From Vulcanimicrobiota bacterium (lineage in GTDB: Bacteria; Vulcanimicrobiota; Xenobia; Xenobiales; Xenobiaceae): a DNA stretch of 64,000 nucleotides. Both the position numbers and the translations under genes were made by a program. Positions 43,891-51,903 of this stretch are shown here, one piece after another (position 1 is the first letter of the stretch; each line of letters opens with the position of its first letter). The notes under the pieces are model-generated. The model had not been told where the DNA came from, did not search any database, and saw only the letters and a list, made by a program, of their open reading frames with translations. The stretch is from NCBI GenBank assembly GCA_944322965.1, contig CALUQR010000003.1, forward strand, positions 186,001 to 250,000, read 5' to 3'.

Positions 43891-44913
43891 TTAAGCGCGC
43901 TGGGCCTTGCGCTGGATGCACTGGGTGGCCTGGACGGAGGTAATAACTACCGTATCGACTATATCTTCCGACTTGCAGCCGCGGGAGAGGTCGTTAGAGG
44001 CAAAGTCAAAGCCCTGCAAGATGGGGCCGATGGCCGTGCCGCCCGACATGCGCTCCGTCAACTTGTAGCCAATATTTCCGGCCTGGATGTCGGGGAAGAT
44101 GAGCACGTTGGCGTGACCGGCTACGGGCGAACCGGGGGCCTTAAGTTGGGCCACGCGCGGAACTAAGGCCGCGTCTACTTGCAATTCGCCGTCTACGTTG
44201 AGGTGGGGCGCCCGCTCTTTAATAATCTCTAAGGCGTCGACTACCTTCTGGACCTTCTCGTGCTGGGCGCTGCCCTTGGTGCTAAAGCTCAAGAGGGCCA
44301 TGCGCGGTTCTACCTCCAGGAAGAAGCGGCAAGAGTCAGCGGTCGTAATGGCGATGTCGGCTAACTGGTTGGGATCGGGATCGATAACTACGGCGCAGTC
44401 GGCGAAGACTAAGGTACCCTCCTCGCCGTAAGCCTTATTGGGGACGATCATCAAGAAGAAACTGGAGACCGTCTTGAGGCCGGGCTGGAGACCTAAGCAG
44501 CGCAGGGCGGCCCGCACCGTGTGGGCGGTAGTATTGGTAGCGCCGGCCACCGTACCGTCGGCCTTGCCGGAGCGCACCATCATATTGGCGTAGAAGAGGG
44601 GATCTTGGATAGCCTCTCGCGCCTCTTCGGGGGTCATACCCTTAGCCTTGCGCAGCTGGTAGTAAGCCTCTACAAACTCCTCAAAGTCGGGGGCCTGCAA
44701 GTGATCTAAGATGGGCACGTCTTCCAGAGAGAAGCCCAGTTCCTTAGCCCGCTGCTCTACTTTCTGCGGCTGGCCGATTAAGGTCAATTGGGCGTAACCG
44801 CGATCGACTATCTTGCGCGCCGCCTGCAAAGTGCGGTCGTCTTGGGTCTCCGGCAGAATAATATGCCGCTTATTGGCCAGAGCCTTGGTGCGTAAACTAT
44901 CCAGAATTTGCAT
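43891..44913 (-). CDS. pta: Phosphate acetyltransferase
   Basis: 340 residues from the ATG at 44913, which has AGGTGG upstream; a longer frame adds 12 residues. Pta interconverts acetyl-CoA and acetyl phosphate. Family blocks are [52 protein letters not shown] and [11 protein letters not shown]. This is the short single-domain type of Firmicutes and other fermenters, without the N-terminal regulatory domain. ackA is not adjacent. Confidence 0.96.
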   Translation of the reverse strand: MQILDSLRTKALANKRHIILPETQDDRTLQAARKIVDRGYAQLTLIGQPQKVEQRAKELGFSLEDVPILDHLQAPDFEEFVEAYYQLRKAKGMTPEEAREAIQDPLFYANMMVRSGKADGTVAGATNTTAHTVRAALRCLGLQPGLKTVSSFFLMIVPNKAYGEEGTLVFADCAVVIDPDPNQLADIAITTADSCRFFLEVEPRMALLSFSTKGSAQHEKVQKVVDALEIIKERAPHLNVDGELQVDAALVPRVAQLKAPGSPVAGHANVLIFPDIQAGNIGYKLTERMSGGTAIGPILQGFDFASNDLSRGCKSEDIVDTVVITSVQATQCIQRKAQRA

Positions 44914-45012
44914 CTTCTTTGCCACCTCACCAGGTCGACTCTCCCCCAAAGAGAGAGCCTACCCGCGCTCACCCTTTTCTACCCCCCGCGAGCCGCCAAT
45001 TTTTTCGTCTTC

Positions 45013-46698
45013 TTAAGCCTTTCCCCCTCCCCTGGGAGAGCGCGGCGCCAGATCCTCGCCCTCCAAAGAGAGGGTGCGGTGGAGCGCCAAACCGTCGACT
45101 ACGATAGCGCTCTGGGGGCGCACCGGACAACTATACTCGCAGGCTCCGCAGCCCCGACAGCGCCCCGGATCGACCTGGGGGACTAAGGGCGCATGGGGCT
45201 GGCTGGGATCTAAGGGGACTAAGCGTAAAGCCCCCCAAGGACAACTGCGCACGCAACGGCCACAGGTACGCCCCTTAGTAATAATGGCGCAGCGCTCCGC
45301 CACCCAGCGGGCTACTCCCAATTGGAGCTTAGCCTTATCCTCCCGCTTTAAGGGCTTAATAGCCCCCGTCGGACAGACGCGCGAGCAGCGGGTACAGCGG
45401 GGCTTACAGTAACCCCTAGTAAAACCCATCTCCGGCTGGGCCCAACACCCCCAAGTGGAGCTAGCCTGTAAGACGTCGTTGGGACAAGCGCTAATACACA
45501 ATTGGCAACCTACGCAATGGGAGCTGAGATTCTGCCAACTGAGAGCGCCGGGGGGAACTACCGGCCCCTGCCGCTCAGGATCTAAGCGCCCGCCCGCTAA
45601 GGGCGTAGCCGCCTGGGCCGCCCCGCTAGCCGCCCACAAACCTAAAGCCATTAAAAAGCCGCGCCTAGCTATGGCCACTCCGCCCTGTCCCTCCTCCGGC
45701 GCTGTGGCGCTAGCAGCTGGACTCTCCTCCGGGGGGGCTTCTTTTGTTCCTTCCGACGCTGGGGCCTCTACCTTTATGCTGGTATCTGCTTTAATGCTAG
45801 TATCCGCCTTAACCGCGGTCTCGGCCTTAGCGGTAGTATCTACCTTAACGGAAGCTTCTACCTTAGCGGGCGCTTCTACCTTAGCGGCGGCATTCGCCTC
45901 AGTCGCAGCCTCGGCCTTAGCGGGCCGGCCTATCCCCCAGCGCCAATGTAAGGCCCCTTTAGGACAGCCCTGGAGACAGTCGCCGCAAGCTACGCAGCGG
46001 CTATAATCTATTTTGTACCCCTCTAAGTCGATACATTGGGCTTTACAGGAGCGCACGCAGCGGCCGCAGCGCACACACTTTTCCGCCTCTAAGTAGGGTT
46101 TGCCCAAAGCGTAAGGGGAGACGCACCCCAAAAGGGTCCCCAATGGACAGATATTATTACAATACCAGCGGCCGCGCCGCCAGGCTAAGGCCAGGAATAA
46201 GAGTAAGGTTAGGGCGGCTAAGAGGAAGGTGGGCAGAGCCAAAGTCGCTACCCCCTCGCCCCCGGGGATTAAAGGCGCCCAGAGGTTAGAAGCGATACGC
46301 CCGTAGGCGGCGTAAGGATCGAGTAAGACTAAAACCAGGCCCCAACCGCCTAAGATGGCCCCCAAATAGAGGACTAAGATCCAATAGCGCCAGTGGCTCT
46401 CCTTCCCCGCATAAGGCAGGGGGCGCCCCTTTTTAGAGAAGCGCTTGGAGAGCCAATAGATAAGATCTTGGAAGATCCCCAAAGGGCAAAGCCAAGAGCA
46501 ATAGAGGCGCCCGGCAGCTAAGGTCAGGAGGACGATCCCCAAAATAGTCAGGGCGCTACCGGCTACTAAGGCCGGGCCCAATTGCCAATCGACTAACCAG
46601 CCCCCCCAACGCAGGGGCCAGCGCCCCCAACCCATAAAGAGCGAAGTAATTAAGAAGAGGACTAAACTAGCCCCGATCCAGCGCCCGCGGCGTATCAT
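45013..46698 (-). CDS. NapH/NapG-like fusion: membrane ferredoxin plus Tat-type polyferredoxin
   Basis: 561 residues. The N-terminal half has about four membrane helices and the NapH-type Cys motifs CSWLCPLGIFQDL and CNNICPLGTLLGC, then two 4Fe-4S motifs CVRCGRCVRSC and CVACGDCLQGCP. A linker follows of about seven hexapeptide units (KVEAPA, KVEASV, KADTSI types). Next comes an internal Tat-like segment IARRGFLMALGLWAASGAAQ and four more clusters, as in NapG/MauM. In nitrate and methylamine systems the two are separate subunits passing electrons from quinol. Here the acceptor is unknown: no terminal reductase is adjacent. GAGGT lies within a palindrome before the ATG. Confidence 0.85.
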   Translation of the reverse strand: MIRRGRWIGASLVLFLITSLFMGWGRWPLRWGGWLVDWQLGPALVAGSALTILGIVLLTLAAGRLYCSWLCPLGIFQDLIYWLSKRFSKKGRPLPYAGKESHWRYWILVLYLGAILGGWGLVLVLLDPYAAYGRIASNLWAPLIPGGEGVATLALPTFLLAALTLLLFLALAWRRGRWYCNNICPLGTLLGCVSPYALGKPYLEAEKCVRCGRCVRSCKAQCIDLEGYKIDYSRCVACGDCLQGCPKGALHWRWGIGRPAKAEAATEANAAAKVEAPAKVEASVKVDTTAKAETAVKADTSIKADTSIKVEAPASEGTKEAPPEESPAASATAPEEGQGGVAIARRGFLMALGLWAASGAAQAATPLAGGRLDPERQGPVVPPGALSWQNLSSHCVGCQLCISACPNDVLQASSTWGCWAQPEMGFTRGYCKPRCTRCSRVCPTGAIKPLKREDKAKLQLGVARWVAERCAIITKGRTCGRCVRSCPWGALRLVPLDPSQPHAPLVPQVDPGRCRGCGACEYSCPVRPQSAIVVDGLALHRTLSLEGEDLAPRSPRGGGKA

Positions 46699-46923
46699 CT
46701 AGGTCATGACCTCAATATTTCTATAATCTAAAACGTATACTCCCAGCCCTACCTTTAAGGGGTAGAGCCAGGATTCCTACGCTACCTCCCCCTTTTTAAG
46801 GAACCTTCATCTCCCTCTTCCCTTTAAAAGAGGGATCTGCCCTCCTGGGCCTAAACTTAGGCCTGCCCTGCGGAGCTTAGCCGAGAGGGCTACTTAGATG
46901 TTCCATTGATGCGGAGGAATCCC
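46699..46923. other. Divergent intergenic region before the NHL-protein operon
   Basis: 225 bases. Besides the palindrome at 46701-46712 there is a stem CCCTCTT/AAGAGGG near 46814-46835 and partly complementary Pu/Py-rich blocks around 46752-46802. The promoter of the four-gene block at 46.9-54.0 kb should be here but I cannot define it. Confidence 0.4.
46701..46712. promoter_or_regulatory. 12-base palindrome over the ribosome binding site of the NapH/NapG fusion gene
   Basis: AGGTCATGACCT is a perfect dyad two bases upstream of the start codon and contains the GAGGT of the ribosome binding site. It could be an operator or a small sequestering hairpin. A single occurrence does not allow a choice. 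Confidence 0.35.
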
Positions 46924-48375
46924 GTGCGTAACCGGCTCAGCCTGGCCCTCACTCTCTCTTTAGCCTTCTGGCTCTATCTGGCTTTCAGTACCTTGGCTCT
47001 ACCCGCAGCCAGTCAAGAGGGCGTTCCCGCGCCGGCCGCCACCCCCGCCGCTACCGAAGCTGCGCCCACGGCGGAGACGCAACCTACCGAGGCCGCCCCC
47101 GCTGCAGAGACTCAACCGGCCGAAGCTCAAGTCGCGCCCGCCCCCAGTCAGCCCGCTGAGGCTCAACCCGCCGCCGAGCAACCGGCTGCGGAAAAGGCTA
47201 CTTCGGAAACTGAGGCTGCCCCAGCTGCGGGAGAGGCTACTCCGGAGACCCAAGCTGCCCCCGCTGCAGGAGAAGCGACCCCGGAAGCTCCGGCTGCCCC
47301 CACTGAGGGAGAGGCCGCTCCGGCCCAACCGGCGGCTGAGACCCCCAAGTCTATTGAGGAGCTCAATAAACAATTGCAGGAGGGGGGCAGCAAGAAGATC
47401 GAGCTCGATATGAAGTCCGACCGCCCCAAATTTAGCCTGTTGCGTTCCGATAATCCCCAAGATTACAAGCGCACCCAGGGGATCTGGATTAGCGACTCCG
47501 GCAATGGGCGCATCGTCTATATGAAGAACCTCTATGGCGAAGATTTTTACGCTTTGGGCTTGGCGGGGAGCGGTTTAGGGCGCTTCTTACATCCCGAGCA
47601 GATCTGGGTCGATAGCGAGGGGCGGATCTATGTAGCCGACCGCGGCAATAATCGCATTATCCGCATGGACGATATGCGCGGCTTAGGTTGGACGGAGATG
47701 GATAACCACTTCTTAGAGCCTCGAGGGGTGGCCTTCCACGGGAAGCGACTCTATATTTCCGATACCGGCAATAATCGCATCTTAGTCTATAACGAATTTG
47801 GGGCCAAAGAGCCGATGGCCGAGTTTAAAGATCCCAAGATCGCTGGGCCGGGCTACTTGTGGCTCGACTTAGAGGGCAATCTCTACGTCTGTTGCGGCGA
47901 GGGTAACTTTAAGGGTCAGATCGTGCGCATCCCCTACGACCTGACTACTCCGCCCAGCCAGTGGACGGTCTATAAGGGTCAGGGCTTGAGCGGGGCCAGC
48001 TTTATGCCCACTCAGATGGTCCAGATCGAAGATAAGGATTTCCTAGTTGATACCTCCAACCAGCGCTTAGTGCGCGTCGACAACTTCAAAGGGCGCAACG
48101 CCTGGGAGTTAGGCGAGTATGGGCGGGGCAACTTCCAATTCTTAGAGCCCCGGGGCCTGAGCTTAGACGAAGAGGGTAAGATCTATATAGCCGACACCGG
48201 CAACGACCGCATCGTCTGCTTAGAGCCCAAAGCGGGGGGCAGCTGGTCGGCTTACGACAGCTTAGAGCCTAACTTCGGTCTGCGCTCGCCGCGCTCCGTC
48301 TTCGTCTGGTCGCCGCAGCCGCCGCCTGAAGAGGAGGAAGAGACGGAAGGGGAAGAGGGCCAAGAGGCGGAGTAA
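46924..48375 (+). CDS. Exported NHL-repeat beta-propeller protein
   Basis: 483 residues. A signal peptide (about 1-29, LALTLSLAFWLYLAFSTLAL) is followed by an Ala/Pro/Glu-rich linker to about 150 with repeated EAAPAAGEATPE units. A beta-propeller of NHL repeats fills the rest: IWISDSGNGRIVYMKN, RIYVADRGNNRIIRMD, RLYISDTGNNRILVYN and KIYIADTGNDRIVCLE. NHL propellers bind proteins, RNA or ligands. An acidic tail ends the protein. The GTG at 46924 has GGAGG six bases upstream; a TTG at 46906 is an unlikely alternative. It heads a four-gene block; the next gene starts 39 bases on. Confidence 0.88.
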   Translation: MRNRLSLALTLSLAFWLYLAFSTLALPAASQEGVPAPAATPAATEAAPTAETQPTEAAPAAETQPAEAQVAPAPSQPAEAQPAAEQPAAEKATSETEAAPAAGEATPETQAAPAAGEATPEAPAAPTEGEAAPAQPAAETPKSIEELNKQLQEGGSKKIELDMKSDRPKFSLLRSDNPQDYKRTQGIWISDSGNGRIVYMKNLYGEDFYALGLAGSGLGRFLHPEQIWVDSEGRIYVADRGNNRIIRMDDMRGLGWTEMDNHFLEPRGVAFHGKRLYISDTGNNRILVYNEFGAKEPMAEFKDPKIAGPGYLWLDLEGNLYVCCGEGNFKGQIVRIPYDLTTPPSQWTVYKGQGLSGASFMPTQMVQIEDKDFLVDTSNQRLVRVDNFKGRNAWELGEYGRGNFQFLEPRGLSLDEEGKIYIADTGNDRIVCLEPKAGGSWSAYDSLEPNFGLRSPRSVFVWSPQPPPEEEEETEGEEGQEAE

Positions 48376-48414
48376 TGAGAGGTTCACAACTCTAAGAGCG
48401 CGAAGCCCCGGGGC

Positions 48415-50415
48415 GTGAACAAAAAGATCTCTGCCCGCAACTACGTGGATAAGCTTTTGGAGCGCGCCCAACGGGAGCCCAATAACGTAGAGCTCCATAT
48501 CAATATTGGCGAAGCTTGTCTGCGCGACGGCGATACTGACGGGGCCTTTAAGGCCTTCAACCGGGCCGCCGAGTTGGATCCCAGCTCCTACTTCCGCTCC
48601 CTCGTCCAAGAGTGGTCGGGATATATCTACAAAAAAGCCGGCCGCGTCACCGAAGCTATTACCGCCTATACCCAGTGGGCCCAGATCGATCGCCTCTCCC
48701 CCGAGCCCCTGGACCGCTGGGGCTCCATCTTGGCCAGCGAAAATATGTGGGTCGATCTCCTCTTGCTCCACTCGACCTATAAAAAGAGGCTGGAACAGAC
48801 GGACGATCCCCAATTGCGCACCTCCTTAGCCCTCCTGACCTTCGCTTTAGGCCAAGAGGCGGTAGACGAAGAGACCTCCCTTTTAGAGCTAGCTAGCTCC
48901 GTATTAGAGGTCGAGTACGATAGTCTGCCCATGCGCTACTTGATGGGGCTCCTCTATATGCGCCTCAACCACTGGGAGAGCGCCGACTCCGAATTTAAAA
49001 AGGTCCTGGAATTAGATACCGAAAAGACCTGGCGCGAGCGCCGCTTCGACCTCGACTGGTCCTCCGATAGCGCCCTGCTCATGCGCGGCCGCATCGCCCA
49101 CATCCAACAGCGCTACGATCAGGCCTTTGAGATCTGCTACGCCTGCCTCAAATCGGAGATTATCGGACCCTTAGCCCCCTTAGAAGAGATTATCTCCATG
49201 CTCATGGAGCAGGGGGCCTACCACCAGGCCTTAGATATTTTAGAGAGCACCTCCGACACCGTGCGGGCCATCCCCTTAATGCGCCGCCTCTACTCCCGTT
49301 GCCTTTTGGGGGCCGGACGGATCGAAGAGGCCAGCAAGATCTATGAGAAGGGGGACGCCCTCGATCCCAGCCTGGTCGCTCTAGCTAAGCAGGCCCTCTC
49401 CCCCCAAGAGCAGGAGGCCCTCTCCTTAGAGAGCGAGACCCCCCAAGCGGCGGAGAGCGGCGAGAGTACCTCCCAAGACGCCGATCTGGCCAGTAACTTA
49501 CTAGAGGCGGAACTGACCTACGATAGCGGCGACTTCAGCCAAGCGGCCGAGCTCTACGCCAACCTCTTAACTAAGTATCCCACTAACGATAAGGTGGCCC
49601 TGGGCTTAGCTAAAGCCCAAGCCGACGGCGGCCATCTCGAGCTGGCCATCGCCACCTTAGAATCGCAATTAGAGCGGCTGCCCCAATCGGCCCGCGACTT
49701 AGAGCTCTGGAAAGCGCTCAGCAATTTCTACCAGAGTAACGGCGATACGCTCAAATACCGCCTCTCTCGCATCCAGATCCAATCCCTCTCCCCCGTCGAG
49801 GATGATTCCCTCAACTTCGAAATTATTACCCCCGCCATCCCCGATAGCGGTCTGGCCGCGGTGGGGATTAGCGCCCGAGCGGTGAGCGGGAGCGGCAATA
49901 TCGTAGCTACCGGCATCGACGACGCCAAAGCGACTATAGATATCGCCTGGACCTACCTGCGGGCCGAAGCGAAGAATTTAGGACTGCCCGACCCCAGCGC
50001 CTACGATTTCCACATCCACCTCCGCGATGTGAGCGGCGACCTCTTGCGCACCTCCCGCGAGTACCAGCGCGAACTGGGCGGCTCCCTGGCCGGACCGGAC
50101 GGCCCCTACTGCTCCGAAGATATAGGTTTAGGGGTGCTCTTGGCCTTAGTGGGAGCTATGACCGATAGCCTCAATTTAGGGCCCAGCGTCGTAGGCGGGC
50201 GCTTAGACCTCCAAGGGAGGATCTATAGCTCCCCCACCCTGGCCCTCAGCTTGCAGCGCATGTATAACAGCGGACTGCGCTGGAAGAGGTTGGTCTTACC
50301 GCGCACCATCACCACCGATACGGAGCGCCTGCCCCAATCGGTCTGGTCCACCCCCGATCTCATCCTCTGCTCCAACGCCAAGCAGGCTATCCGCGCCTGG
50401 CGCATCGACTCCTAA
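48415..50415 (+). CDS. TPR protein with a C-terminal Lon-protease-like domain lacking catalytic residues
   Basis: 666 residues, GTG start, cytoplasmic. Residues 1-460 are TPR-like helices (NVELHINIGEACLRDGDTDG, GDFSQAAELYANLL). Residues 483-650 align with the Lon proteolytic domain (PF05362): IDIAWTYLRAEAKNLG, YDFHIHL, PDGP, GVLLALVGAMTD, GGRLDLQGRIY and LVLPRT. The catalytic Ser motif DGPSAG is replaced by PDGPYCSEDIG with an insertion, and the catalytic Lys of GGLKEK is Ala in SPTLALSL. Extra residues also separate HIH from DGP. Proteolysis is unlikely; peptide binding is possible. The gene lies 24 bases before the ClpC-like gene. Confidence 0.75.
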   Translation: MNKKISARNYVDKLLERAQREPNNVELHINIGEACLRDGDTDGAFKAFNRAAELDPSSYFRSLVQEWSGYIYKKAGRVTEAITAYTQWAQIDRLSPEPLDRWGSILASENMWVDLLLLHSTYKKRLEQTDDPQLRTSLALLTFALGQEAVDEETSLLELASSVLEVEYDSLPMRYLMGLLYMRLNHWESADSEFKKVLELDTEKTWRERRFDLDWSSDSALLMRGRIAHIQQRYDQAFEICYACLKSEIIGPLAPLEEIISMLMEQGAYHQALDILESTSDTVRAIPLMRRLYSRCLLGAGRIEEASKIYEKGDALDPSLVALAKQALSPQEQEALSLESETPQAAESGESTSQDADLASNLLEAELTYDSGDFSQAAELYANLLTKYPTNDKVALGLAKAQADGGHLELAIATLESQLERLPQSARDLELWKALSNFYQSNGDTLKYRLSRIQIQSLSPVEDDSLNFEIITPAIPDSGLAAVGISARAVSGSGNIVATGIDDAKATIDIAWTYLRAEAKNLGLPDPSAYDFHIHLRDVSGDLLRTSREYQRELGGSLAGPDGPYCSEDIGLGVLLALVGAMTDSLNLGPSVVGGRLDLQGRIYSSPTLALSLQRMYNSGLRWKRLVLPRTITTDTERLPQSVWSTPDLILCSNAKQAIRAWRIDS

Positions 50416-50439
50416 ATTAGCCTCGGGAAGGGAGAGCCC

Positions 50440-51897
50440 ATGACTCAACTCTATAGTAGCAATTTAGAAAAGGTCAAACTCCTAGCTAAACAGGAAGCCA
50501 CTAAGCTGCGTCACGAGTTTGTGACCGCCGAGCACCTGCTCTTGGGACTTTTGGCCCTCAAAGATTGCCAAGCCGCTCTCTTCCTGCGCCGCAAGGGGCA
50601 GACTTATACCAAAGTGCGCCAGAAGTTGGCCCAACTGCTGGGCCGCGGCCAGACTAAAGTAGACGATCCGCCCCGCAGTCTGCGCAATATTATGCTCTTC
50701 CATAGCGCCGAAGATTTCGCCCAGGCCTACAAGAAGCCCATCGGCACCCTCCACCTCTTGTGGGCCATCTTAGAGAGCGAGGCTAGCGAGGCGGCCCAAG
50801 TCTTAGTCGAAGATGAGGACGAGGCCAAACGCTGGCGGGGCGATATTGAAGATCTCCTGGCCGAGCCCACTACCCGCCGCCCGGAGGTGCTCTCCTTCCG
50901 CAGTAAGAGTAGCGGCGAAGCGGAGGCCAGTAAGTGGCGCAAAAGGCTCACCCAGAGCGGCGAAGAGCTCAAGAAGAATATCGTCGTCCAAGAGGCGGCC
51001 ATTACCCGCATCGCCGACACTTTGACCCGCTCCTGGGCCGGCTTTTTGGGGAGCAGTCGCCCTATAGCTAGCTTCCTCTTCGTGGGACCGCGCGGTTCCG
51101 GCAAACTGACCTTAGCCCGCAATATCGCCCGCTTCCTCTTTAACGACTCCGACCGCGTGGCTCGCGTCAGTCTGGGCGACTTTAGCGACGAAGGGCGGGC
51201 CGCCCAACTCTTAGGGAGCGGCGGCCAAGATTCGCTCTTAGGCGTCTTAGTGCGGGAATTCCCCTTCGGGGTCATCTACTTTGAAGATGTGGAACAGGCC
51301 CACCCCAAAGCTATGGAATGTATCCACCAGATCTTAGAGCGAGGCCGCTTTATGACGAGCGACGGCCAGCGCCTAGAGTTCCGAGACCATATTATTATCC
51401 TCTCCCTAGCTATTGACGCCGAGTTCTTTAAAAATGCCAGCCTGGGCTTCCGCAAGAATAAGTTTGAGAACTCTACCTCCCAAGACCAATATGAGCGCCT
51501 GCTCATGCCCGACTTAGAGGCCGTCCTGCGCTCTGATAGTCTGAGCTTAGTCGACGAGACGGTCTTCTTCCCGCCCATTAGCGACAAAGACCAAGCTACG
51601 CTCCTCCAGACCTGGATCGATAGCCTAGCCAACGAGATGGCCCGGGAGCATAACGTCGCCCTTAAGGTGAGCGCCGACGTCAAAACTTATCTCATTAAAC
51701 GCAACGAAGAGTACGGCCACGGGGTCTCCTCCCTGCACCGCCTCTTTAATCGCGAAGTCGATAGCCTCTTAGCTAAAGCTCTGCTCAGCCGCCAGATCGA
51801 GCGCGGCTCTAGCGTCACCTTACGCTGGACGGGCCAGAAATTGACCTTAGAGAGCACCCCCAAAGGGGAAAAGAACGCCGCCAACCCCAAGGAGTAA
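50440..51897 (+). CDS. ClpC-like protein with Clp-N domain and one degenerate AAA+ module
   Basis: 485 residues. Residues 1-140 are a double Clp-N domain (LRHEFVTAEHLLLGLLAL, IGTLHLLWAIL), the substrate/adaptor-binding part of ClpA/ClpC. There is no first AAA+ module; residues 165-460 match the second module of ClpC. Its Walker A reads GPRGSGKL (216-223), losing the Thr/Ser after Lys. Walker B reads VIYFEDVEQAHP, with Asp-Glu exchanged to Glu-Asp. The Arg-finger block RPEFLNRID has no equivalent, and sensor 2 GAR is GVS. No P-loop for ClpP docking is evident. ATP-driven unfolding is doubtful. Six bases separate it from the next gene. Confidence 0.82.
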   Translation: MTQLYSSNLEKVKLLAKQEATKLRHEFVTAEHLLLGLLALKDCQAALFLRRKGQTYTKVRQKLAQLLGRGQTKVDDPPRSLRNIMLFHSAEDFAQAYKKPIGTLHLLWAILESEASEAAQVLVEDEDEAKRWRGDIEDLLAEPTTRRPEVLSFRSKSSGEAEASKWRKRLTQSGEELKKNIVVQEAAITRIADTLTRSWAGFLGSSRPIASFLFVGPRGSGKLTLARNIARFLFNDSDRVARVSLGDFSDEGRAAQLLGSGGQDSLLGVLVREFPFGVIYFEDVEQAHPKAMECIHQILERGRFMTSDGQRLEFRDHIIILSLAIDAEFFKNASLGFRKNKFENSTSQDQYERLLMPDLEAVLRSDSLSLVDETVFFPPISDKDQATLLQTWIDSLANEMAREHNVALKVSADVKTYLIKRNEEYGHGVSSLHRLFNREVDSLLAKALLSRQIERGSSVTLRWTGQKLTLESTPKGEKNAANPKE

Positions 51898-51903
51898 AGT
51901 ACT

